Source: Anaerotignum sp.
GTDB lineage: Bacteria; Bacillota; Clostridia; Lachnospirales; Anaerotignaceae
Reading direction: 5' to 3'
NCBI GenBank assembly: GCA_028710085.1
Contig: JAQUSU010000007.1
Coordinates: forward strand, 1 to 50,641
Length of the DNA stretch: 50,641 nt
Part shown: one piece after another, positions 27,547-34,819 of the stretch
How the letters are laid out: every line of letters begins with the position of its first letter
How positions within the stretch are numbered: the stretch's first letter is position 1
Notes under the pieces: generated by a model
What the model was told of the DNA's origin: nothing
Seen by the model: only the letters and a program-made list of their open reading frames with translations
Database searches by the model: none
Position numbers and translations under genes: made by a program

Positions 27547-28407
27547 ATGGTTTATAAAGAACTTTACAATCTTGGTTATTCTCCAACGTTTGAGGTAAAT
27601 GGAAGAGAGGAAAAAACGGAAAATTTGAATTTAGCTGCAAATCCTTCAGCCTCTGCGGGTATCTTATCGGGAACGGTAACCTCGGGTGGAAGCGGTTTGG
27701 CGGGTGCAACAGTAAAAGTATATGATGTAAATGATAACCCTATTGAACACACAAATACTGGTGGCAACGGGCAGTTTACAATCGCTAATCTTCCTGTGGG
27801 GTCCTACAAAGTAACGGCAATTAAAGCCGGGTATCTGCTGCCCCTTACAACGCCCATTTCCATTCAGCAAAATAAAACAACATCTGTTGATATTAATTTG
27901 ACAGCAGATCCGGATAACAATCTTAATGTTGTATATGGGATTATTAGAACAACGGAAGATGAAACACCACTGGAAAATGCAGTGGTTAGCCTATATAGCA
28001 ATATACTGCCAGATCCTATACTTGTAATCAGCACCACCACGAATGATAATGGTGAATTTATATTTGGCTTGATTCCGACGGGAGAATATTATGTTACTGC
28101 ATCTAAATTAGGTTACTATACGAATGAAAGTGCAATAATTGATCTTACAACAAAGGAATTTGTTTCTAGTGAGATATCATTAATAGCCGATTCGGCAGCA
28201 AATACGGGTACGGTAAGTGGATTTATTAAGGAATTGGCTACGGGACAACCAATTGCAGGTGCAGGTGTGGCATTATACTCTGTAGTAAATGGAGTTGAAA
28301 ACGTCGTTGCTACAACCAGAACTAACGTGTCTGGAAAATATCTGTTTGCCAATGTAAATCCAGGCACTTATTTAGTAAAATCTACGAAACAGGAGGAAGT
28401 GGATTAA
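27547..28407 (+). CDS. Carboxypeptidase-regulatory-like/Cna-B-like repeat protein, no signal peptide
   Basis: Three repeats of type GTVTSGGSGLAGATVKVYD...GQFTIANLPVGSYKVTAIKAGY. Confidence 0.8.
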   Translation: MVYKELYNLGYSPTFEVNGREEKTENLNLAANPSASAGILSGTVTSGGSGLAGATVKVYDVNDNPIEHTNTGGNGQFTIANLPVGSYKVTAIKAGYLLPLTTPISIQQNKTTSVDINLTADPDNNLNVVYGIIRTTEDETPLENAVVSLYSNILPDPILVISTTTNDNGEFIFGLIPTGEYYVTASKLGYYTNESAIIDLTTKEFVSSEISLIADSAANTGTVSGFIKELATGQPIAGAGVALYSVVNGVENVVATTRTNVSGKYLFANVNPGTYLVKSTKQEEVD

Positions 28408-28410
28408 CAA

Positions 28411-29289
28411 ATGCGCATTCATGACGTTTATATTCTGGGAGAAAGCGATTCCTTTGAAATAAAGACGCATGAAGAGGTAACGGTAAATTTAGAACTCAAA
28501 AAGGTGCCGCCTTGCTATCATACGCTCTTTATGGGAAAGGTTCACTGCTGGAACTTCCCAATAAGGAATGCAGTTGTTATGGTATTGGATGACAATTATA
28601 ACCCTGTGTCAAGCAGCATAACGAACGAAAACGGAATATTTGAATTCAGAAATATATTAAAGCCTGGAAAATATAAAGTAATTGCTTCAGCCGTAGGATT
28701 TAATACGACGGGAGTTACAACAGTTTTCATAAGACAAAATGAAGTAACCAAGCTGATGGTTTCATTAAATAAAAGTTCAATATTTATAAATGGGATTGTC
28801 TACGGCAAAATATTAGAAGCGGCAAGCGGAGAACCTATTGAAGATGCCAAAGTATATCTGAAATCTGTGGGTTGCGGTGAAGCGATTTATGAAACTATGT
28901 CAAATCATAATGGACAATATTTGATATACAATATTTTCCCCGATCATTATCAAATGGTAGTACAAAAACAAGGTTACATGGGTACCGAACCATTAATGAT
29001 AAAAATTGAAAGATACAGTCAAGTTTGTCTGTATTTTGATTTAGTCAGGAAGTCTTATTTTTTTAAAAATACCATTAGCGGAATAATAACAGTTGATAAA
29101 ACTTCACTTGTCGGAGCTGCTGTATTTTTATATATTTTTGATAAAGAAGGAAATGAAAGGATAGTACAGACACAAGAAACCAATGAAAACGGACTTTATC
29201 TTTTTTCAAATGTTGAAAATGGACATTATTTAGTGAAAGGAAAGCTCCAAAACTATGTGGTTTACGAAGAATCCTTTATAGTAGAATGA
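28411..29289 (+). CDS. Carboxypeptidase-regulatory-like/Cna-B-like repeat protein, paralogue of preceding gene
   Basis: Repeats FRNILKPGKYKVIASAVGF, YNIFPDHYQMVVQKQGY, FSNVENGHYLVKGKL; N-terminus aligns with preceding ORF. Confidence 0.8.
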   Translation: MRIHDVYILGESDSFEIKTHEEVTVNLELKKVPPCYHTLFMGKVHCWNFPIRNAVVMVLDDNYNPVSSSITNENGIFEFRNILKPGKYKVIASAVGFNTTGVTTVFIRQNEVTKLMVSLNKSSIFINGIVYGKILEAASGEPIEDAKVYLKSVGCGEAIYETMSNHNGQYLIYNIFPDHYQMVVQKQGYMGTEPLMIKIERYSQVCLYFDLVRKSYFFKNTISGIITVDKTSLVGAAVFLYIFDKEGNERIVQTQETNENGLYLFSNVENGHYLVKGKLQNYVVYEESFIVE

Positions 29290-29425
29290 AAAATTCTTTA
29301 ATAGTAATTTTATGTACTGATTTAGAACCTTTTCAGTAAAAGTTGCCGAAAAGGTTCTGCCGTTAGAAAGCAAAATAAGACGCTTTCCAAATGGATTAAG
29401 CATATTAAACAGCTCTAAAAAGAAA

Positions 29426-29457
29426 AAAGCCCTAGAAAACAAGTTTTCTAGGGCTTT
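29426..29457 (-). terminator. Terminator downstream of the (remnant) tRNA-Arg, also palindromic on + strand
   Basis: minus strand AAAGCCCTAGAAAAC ttg TTTTCTAGGGCTTT then TTTTTC. Confidence 0.85.
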
Positions 29458-29464
29458 CTCTATC

Positions 29465-29506
29465 TGCACCCTACAGGATTTGAACCTGCGGCCTTTCGGT
29501 CCGGAG
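29465..29506 (-). pseudogene. tRNA-Arg (CCG) 3' fragment, prophage attachment site (attL/attR)
   Basis: minus strand CTCCGGACCGAAAGGCCGCAGGTTCAAATCCTGTAGGGTGCA: anticodon loop to discriminator only; 5' half absent. Confidence 0.88.
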
Positions 29507-29618
29507 CAAAAAATAACATGCTTTATGCTTTTGGGTAGGGTTCGAAAAGTGTTGATTTTTCAATGTTTATGAACTTTTTGTGGCTTTAAAACTTAAGAAT
29601 TTTCGCAATTTTTGATAG

Positions 29619-29640
29619 TAATAAGACACTAATAAGACAC
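29619..29640. repeat. Tandem 11-bp direct repeat TAATAAGACAC x2, candidate integrase arm-type sites
   Basis: TAATAAGACACTAATAAGACAC immediately beyond integrase stop next to att core. Confidence 0.7.
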
Positions 29641-29648
29641 CAAAACAA

Positions 29649-31112
29649 CTATGCTTTTTCCGTTTTTGATAGGGGCTTTGCAAATAAATCTTGCAGGACT
29701 TCCGCAGCAGCTTCGTCGGCAGATTTAATGGCGTGGATATAAGTTTTGGTGGTTGTAGCTGTGGAAGAGTGCCCTAATCTTTTTGATACAGTGGCCACAT
29801 TTACACCATTGGCAATTAGTAGGGATGCATTTGTGTGACGTAAGCTGTGTATATTGGTCTGGGGAAGATTGTTCTTCTCAACGAATCTATGGATCCACGA
29901 AGTAATACTATCAGGGTGCATAGCTTTGCCGTCCCATTGTGTAAATACATAGTCCTTATCATTCCACCGGTCACCCAGCTTTAGGCGTGTTATATTCTGT
30001 TCTTTCCTGTGTAGCTCCAATTCGTATATGACAATATCAGCAACTTTCATTACTCTATTGGATCCTTTTGTTTTAGGAGTATCTTCGTATATTCCTTTTT
30101 TAGGAATGTACAGGACGGCTCTTTGAACGTGGATTACTTTATTTTTAAAATCTATATCTCCCCATTTTAGGCCACAAACTTCCCCACGTCTCATTCCTGT
30201 ATAAATAAGCAAGGTAATCATCGTTTTATACTGCAACGGCTCTAATTCAAGATGTTCAAAGAATGTGGCAGTTTCTTTATCATCCATACAAAGAATTTCA
30301 TTTTGCTCAGCGCGGGGAGCCTTAACTCTTAAACATGGATTGGCGGGAATTACTTGCCACAATACTGCAGTTTGAAAAATCGTTGATAATAAACGATGAT
30401 GGTGCAAAATAACTTTTCCGGACAAATTTGTTTTTAGACTACTTATTTTAAAACACTTACTCATATCTTTTTCCAGTGTCCTGCAAATTTTTTTGGCTGA
30501 ATCCTTTGCTATGTTTTGTCCTTTAATAGCATTGTTCAGCGTGAAAAGTGAAACACTGCTTTGTTCGCAAAATGCGGTCTTTGTTCCATAGCGAGCAATA
30601 ACAGCGACTTTCAAATCAATAATAGCTGCGTATTTAGTATCTTTTCTGATACCGTCTTCCGAAAGGTTATCATAAAATTTCATTAGATGGGCGGGGGTTA
30701 TCTTTCCTAATTTCAAATGGCCCATTGCGGGAATAATTCTGCTTAGGTATTGTTCATACCCCTGTAGAGTCTTTGGTTTTAAATGTTTCAGTGCATATTC
30801 TTTCCACCACAGTTCAATAAACTTATCCAATGTAATTGACTGATTTATATAAAGGCCGTTGTTACAGTTTTCTTCGAATAGTACCGCTTGCCTCTGTACT
30901 TCCTTTTCAATCTGCTTAGCGGTCATTTCCTCCGCCGGTACATATGTCATGGAACGTTTAATTTGGGTACCGTCACTCTTATATCCTTCAGAGACTCGGA
31001 TTAGATAGGATGTGTGCCCATTTTTATTTGTTTTTTTAACTATCTGAGCCATAAAAATAAGACCTCCTTTATTTATTTTGGGTATGGCAAATAAAGCGGT
31101 CTTGTGATACAA
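29649..31112 (-). CDS. Tyrosine-type site-specific integrase
   Basis: LIYTGMRRGEVCGLKWGDIDF, SLRHTNASLLIANGVNVATVSKRLGHSSTATTTKTYIH; likely true start MAQIVKK at ~31052. Confidence 0.95.
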   Translation of the reverse strand: MYHKTALFAIPKINKGGLIFMAQIVKKTNKNGHTSYLIRVSEGYKSDGTQIKRSMTYVPAEEMTAKQIEKEVQRQAVLFEENCNNGLYINQSITLDKFIELWWKEYALKHLKPKTLQGYEQYLSRIIPAMGHLKLGKITPAHLMKFYDNLSEDGIRKDTKYAAIIDLKVAVIARYGTKTAFCEQSSVSLFTLNNAIKGQNIAKDSAKKICRTLEKDMSKCFKISSLKTNLSGKVILHHHRLLSTIFQTAVLWQVIPANPCLRVKAPRAEQNEILCMDDKETATFFEHLELEPLQYKTMITLLIYTGMRRGEVCGLKWGDIDFKNKVIHVQRAVLYIPKKGIYEDTPKTKGSNRVMKVADIVIYELELHRKEQNITRLKLGDRWNDKDYVFTQWDGKAMHPDSITSWIHRFVEKNNLPQTNIHSLRHTNASLLIANGVNVATVSKRLGHSSTATTTKTYIHAIKSADEAAAEVLQDLFAKPLSKTEKA

Positions 31113-31189
31113 TTAGCTTGTGTAGGCGTTTGTACCACGGTATGACCGCTTGTCCCTCACTTCGTTGGTAGCGTAGTGGGGGATTTTTT

Positions 31190-31627
31190 TTATTCTTTCA
31201 ATCTCAATTCTATAAGCTCCGGTTCGATTTCAAAAATGCAAGATAATTGGTCAACCGTCTTGTCTGGGTATTCTCCCAAGTCAGCATCATCAATGAGCAG
31301 GTCTACCGCAAAGCGATTGGCTTCTCTTTCGATTTTTGAGTTAAGGATGAAAGTTTTATTTCTAATAAAATAACAATTCAGCTTTCGGTGCAGGATAGCG
31401 TGACCTAGTTCATGGGCCATAACAAGCATCCTATCTCTGTATTCAAGATTTTTATTTATGAAGATACATCTGTGATTCTTTATAAAAAAGTAACAGCCAG
31501 AGCATTTATCAAAGCTATCAAATATCACTTCAATATTTAAAAATTCAGCAATTTCAAATGGGTTAGAAGTTCCAAATTTTCTTTTGTAGTGGTCAGCAAT
31601 TTGTTTGACACTCTTCAATAATAGCAC
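31190..31627 (-). CDS. ImmA/IrrE family metallo-endopeptidase
   Basis: RMLVMAHELGHAILH HExxH motif; adjacent to repressor. Confidence 0.92.
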   Translation of the reverse strand: MLLLKSVKQIADHYKRKFGTSNPFEIAEFLNIEVIFDSFDKCSGCYFFIKNHRCIFINKNLEYRDRMLVMAHELGHAILHRKLNCYFIRNKTFILNSKIEREANRFAVDLLIDDADLGEYPDKTVDQLSCIFEIEPELIELRLKE

Positions 31628-32059
31628 CTACTTTTTATCTTTGTTCTTATTAGGGTTATATTTTTCCTTGTTTATTCTTTTTAGCCTTTTCAACATCATT
31701 TCGATGCTATCGAGTACCAATTCCACTTCTGCTTCATCAATGTCTTCGCCGTCAAAACTAGCGGGGCCATCATCCTTGCTAGTTAGCTTGGTTCTGATAG
31801 TTTCCATGTCTTTTGCTATGTCTTTTTCATCCTTGGCAGTTAAAGCGAACTCGTTCGTCTGCTTGGGTTCTTCTCCGTTCATTAGGTAGTCAACGGAAAC
31901 ACCAAGATAACTTGAAATGGCCGATAACCTGTCATCAGGAAAAGAACCTTTTTTTAACTGGCCAATATAACCATTTGCAAACTCCAAATCTTTTTCAAGC
32001 TTTGAAATTGGTATTTTTCTTTCCTTACATATCACTTTCACGCGTTCAACACTGTTCAT
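31628..32059 (-). CDS. CI-like XRE family repressor
   Basis: HTH ISKLEKDLEFANGYIGQLKKGSFPDDRLSAISSYLGVSVDYLMNG. Confidence 0.9.
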   Translation of the reverse strand: MNSVERVKVICKERKIPISKLEKDLEFANGYIGQLKKGSFPDDRLSAISSYLGVSVDYLMNGEEPKQTNEFALTAKDEKDIAKDMETIRTKLTSKDDGPASFDGEDIDEAEVELVLDSIEMMLKRLKRINKEKYNPNKNKDKK

Positions 32060-32078
32060 AGGGCAACCTCCGAAAAAA

Positions 32079-32251
32079 TTAGGTAAAAACCTAAAAATCT
32101 AGTTGACAAAATAGAGAATACCCTATATAATCAAATTACAAATTAGGCTATAACCTAATTTTAGATAAGGGGCAATCTCAAATAGTCTGTGGTAACTCTA
32201 TTTTAGATTATTCCCTAATAGTTGTCAATACAAATTTAGTTTTTTATCTAA
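32079..32251. promoter_or_regulatory. Prophage lysis-lysogeny switch: two face-to-face promoters and five TTAG-N8-CTAA operators
   Basis: Operators 32079-32094, 32111-32126 (WTAG variant), 32143-32158, 32203-32218, 32236-32251; + promoter TTGACA 32103-32108 N17 TATAAT 32126-32131; - promoter TTGACA 32228-32223 N17 TAAAAT 32205-32200. Confidence 0.8.
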
Positions 32252-32269
32252 AAAAAGGGGGTGGCATAT

Positions 32270-32461
32270 ATGTTGGAAAAAATTAAAGCGTGGTGTAAAG
32301 AAAACGATACCGCTATATCAGTGCTTGAAAAAAAATGTGGTTTAGGTAACGGTACTATTAGCGGTTGGGAAAAATCAGTGCCTAGAGTTGATAGCTTAAT
32401 TGCGGTATCTAAAATTACTGGGTTAAGCCTTGATGAACTAATCGGCACAAAAAATACATAA
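32270..32461 (+). CDS. Cro-like XRE family transcriptional regulator
   Basis: AISVLEKKCGLGNGTISGWEKSVPRVDSLIAVSKITGLSLDELIG. Confidence 0.9.
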   Translation: MLEKIKAWCKENDTAISVLEKKCGLGNGTISGWEKSVPRVDSLIAVSKITGLSLDELIGTKNT

Positions 32462-32474
32462 GGGGGTAGAAGCT

Positions 32475-32720
32475 GTGCAAAAGATGAGACTGGTTTCAGA
32501 AGCGTACAAATACATAAAAGAACAGGACCCTGATACATGTATTACTAAAACAGCATTCTCCACATTGGTTAAACTGGGGCGTATTCCTAGTATAAAGATT
32601 GGAAATAAGACTATCGTAAATTTAGATCATGTGGAAACCTTTTTTAAGGATGGGGATAAAGCGATAACAGCGGCGTCTGAAGCTTTAAGCGCGTACGGTA
32701 AGATTAGAGCAATTCAGTAA
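32475..32720 (+). CDS. Small HTH/excisionase-like DNA-binding protein
   Basis: CITKTAFSTLVKLGRIPSIKIGNKTIVNLDHVETFFKDG resembles MerR/excisionase-type wHTH; GTG start with GGGGGT RBS. Confidence 0.6.
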   Translation: MQKMRLVSEAYKYIKEQDPDTCITKTAFSTLVKLGRIPSIKIGNKTIVNLDHVETFFKDGDKAITAASEALSAYGKIRAIQ

Positions 32721-32737
32721 CATGGAGGTGGACAAGC

Positions 32738-32956
32738 ATGCGCATCAAGTCACCACCTATGCGCCCGGGGTACCGTTACGTTTGCTGTAGCCGGTGCGGT
32801 GTTCGGTGGCAAGTAGATAAAGAATGTGATACCAGGTACGGGTATTTTTGTCCTGATTGCAACCGTTATCGGGACAAGCAGGATGCAGTAAAAAACAACA
32901 GGGATTATTTCGTATACACGTTTTATGGGGCGTGGCACGGGGTAAATGGACGATGA
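32738..32956 (+). CDS. Zinc-ribbon-like hypothetical phage protein
   Basis: CCSRCGVRW...YFCPDCNRY CxxC pairs. Confidence 0.6.
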   Translation: MRIKSPPMRPGYRYVCCSRCGVRWQVDKECDTRYGYFCPDCNRYRDKQDAVKNNRDYFVYTFYGAWHGVNGR

Positions 32957-32969
32957 AAGGAGGGGGACA

Positions 32970-33749
32970 GTGAGAAAAGTAATACAGCTAAGTGGCGGAA
33001 AAGATAGCTTAGCATTGCTGCTAATTTCAATTGAAAAGGGCTATAAATTTGATGAGGCGGTATATTTTGATGTGGGCGAATGGGAGTTTCAAGCTGTTCG
33101 TAGAAACATAGAAAAAGCCAAGAAGTTATGTGAGGAAAAAGGCATCCAGTTCACAACAATTCATCCTCCTATCGAATTTCCCACATTAGCGTGGGAACGA
33201 GAATACATACAACGAAACGGAAACAAGAAAAAAGGTTATGAATGGTGTGGTTGGCATGGCTGCCGATGGGGAACAACGCAAAAAACTTCGCAATTAGACA
33301 AGTATTGTGGCGATAACTTGCAAATTATTGGAATCGCTAAAGACGAGCCGGAACGCCTAGAAAAAGGTTCTGGCAACAATAAAGCTTATTGGTTAGCTGA
33401 ATGGGGCTTAACCGAGGCGGATTGTCTAAAGTATTGCTATGACCAAGGCTGGAACTGGCTTGAATATGAGCCATTAACAGGTGAGTGGATTGAATTGTAT
33501 AGCGTTTTAGACAGGGTGTCATGCTGGTGCTGTGGAAATAAGAATTTGAAGGAACTTTATAACATATACAGGTTTTTGCCATCTTACTGGAAAAAGCTTG
33601 AGGAATATCAGAGGAAAACAGATAAGCCTTTCAAGCGTAGCGGCAGTGTTTTTGAACTGGCTGAACGTTTCGAACTTGGTTGTATAACTAAATTTGATTT
33701 AAAAAAATTTAGGAGAGGAGCTGATACCAATGCAAAACCTACAGAATGA
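32970..33749 (+). CDS. Phage PAPS-reductase/ATP-pyrophosphatase family protein (GTG start)
   Basis: PP-loop VIQLSGGKDSLALLL; CGWHGCRWG and SCWCCGNKN Cys clusters; GGAGGGGG RBS. Confidence 0.85.
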   Translation: MRKVIQLSGGKDSLALLLISIEKGYKFDEAVYFDVGEWEFQAVRRNIEKAKKLCEEKGIQFTTIHPPIEFPTLAWEREYIQRNGNKKKGYEWCGWHGCRWGTTQKTSQLDKYCGDNLQIIGIAKDEPERLEKGSGNNKAYWLAEWGLTEADCLKYCYDQGWNWLEYEPLTGEWIELYSVLDRVSCWCCGNKNLKELYNIYRFLPSYWKKLEEYQRKTDKPFKRSGSVFELAERFELGCITKFDLKKFRRGADTNAKPTE

Positions 33750-34059
33750 TCCGATATACCGCAATGCTGACAGGCGGAGTGAAGAACGTCACACAAAACG
33801 TGAATCCAAACACCGGAAGCACGCCGAAACAGCGGAAACTATAGCCGCAATAAAAATACTGCTATTATGGTTTTTCTGCGCCGTAGCTGTAACGGTCTTT
33901 ATTGTGGCAATGCAAGAGATATTACCGTATCAATTTGTTCTGAAATGGATTTTAATTATTTCCTTTACCGTCTCTTTGGTTTCTGCAATTTACGCTATGA
34001 CAGAGGAAATAAAAAAGTCCCTCAGGCACTGCAATGCCGAAAAGGGACAAACAAAATAA
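33730..34059 (+). CDS. Hypothetical phage membrane protein (two predicted TM segments)
   Basis: Charged N-terminus then IKILLLWFFCAVAVTVFIVAM and FVLKWILIISFTVSLVSAIYAM. Confidence 0.6.
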   Translation: MQNLQNDPIYRNADRRSEERHTKRESKHRKHAETAETIAAIKILLLWFFCAVAVTVFIVAMQEILPYQFVLKWILIISFTVSLVSAIYAMTEEIKKSLRHCNAEKGQTK

Positions 34060-34096
34060 CACACCTTGAAAGTAACAGAAAGGAGAAGATTTGTCA

Positions 34097-34312
34097 ATGG
34101 CACAAATTAAGAATGAGATTGTTCAACATTTCGGTGTGATCTCCCAAGGCGAGTGGACCAGGGAGCTGAATCTTGTCAGCTGGAATGGCAGGAAAGAGCT
34201 CTATGACATTCGTGGATGGGCAGACGACCACGCAAAGTGCTCCAAGGGGATTACCCTAAACAAAACGGAGCTGAAGGCACTAAGGGATATTTTAAACACT
34301 ATTGAATTATAA
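34097..34312 (+). CDS. YdbC/PC4-like ssDNA-binding protein
   Basis: GEWTRELNLVSWNGRKELYDIRGWADDHAKCSKGITLNKTELKALRDIL. Confidence 0.82.
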   Translation: MAQIKNEIVQHFGVISQGEWTRELNLVSWNGRKELYDIRGWADDHAKCSKGITLNKTELKALRDILNTIEL

Positions 34313-34324
34313 GGAGGCATACAT

Positions 34325-34819
34325 ATGGATTTAGTAATCACAATCAATGAAAAGGACTTAGTAAATAACCCTGCAATTATGGATACCGTAAAAGCGTTGG
34401 TCTTAGCGGTATCTGGAAAAACTGCACCATCCGCGCCGGTTGGTATTATGCCGGCAGCCTTCACCCCTGTAGCGCCAACAATGGCACCACCCGTAATGCA
34501 GAGCCCGATTCCAACAGCTCCAACAATGGCACCACAAGTAATGCAAAGCCCAGTTCCAACAGCACCCAGTGTAGCTACTAATGCAATGGCGGCACTCTGC
34601 GGACAAAATCCCATTCCTACAGCAGCACCAACGGCTCTACCAGCGGTATATACCTTGGAACAGCTTTCACTGGCAGCAGCACCTTTAATGGATGCGGGTA
34701 AAACGGATGCTCTGGTAGCACTCATGCAGTCCTTTGGCGTACAAACTTTGCAGCAGCTTCCACAGGAAAGATACAACGACTTTGCAGTGGCCATCAGAGG
34801 GATGGGGGCGCAGATATGA
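34325..34819 (+). CDS. Hypothetical phage protein with Pro/Ala/Met-rich tandem repeat linker
   Basis: TMAPPVMQSPIPTAPTMAPQVMQSPVPTAP repeat (45-bp unit at 34478-34567). Confidence 0.65.
   Translation: MDLVITINEKDLVNNPAIMDTVKALVLAVSGKTAPSAPVGIMPAAFTPVAPTMAPPVMQSPIPTAPTMAPQVMQSPVPTAPSVATNAMAALCGQNPIPTAAPTALPAVYTLEQLSLAAAPLMDAGKTDALVALMQSFGVQTLQQLPQERYNDFAVAIRGMGAQI

Noticed and set aside
27547-28407. Gene fragment/pseudogene interpretation of the first Cna-B-like ORF
   Set aside because: It has its own RBS (AAAGAGGG) and an N-terminal motif shared with its neighbour, so the start looks genuine.
31130-31190. Palindrome-like CCCTCACTTCGTTGGTAGCGTAGTGGGGG near the integrase as a second att site
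   Set aside because: No tRNA or duplicated core; more likely a transcription signal between integrase and ImmA, evidence too weak to call.
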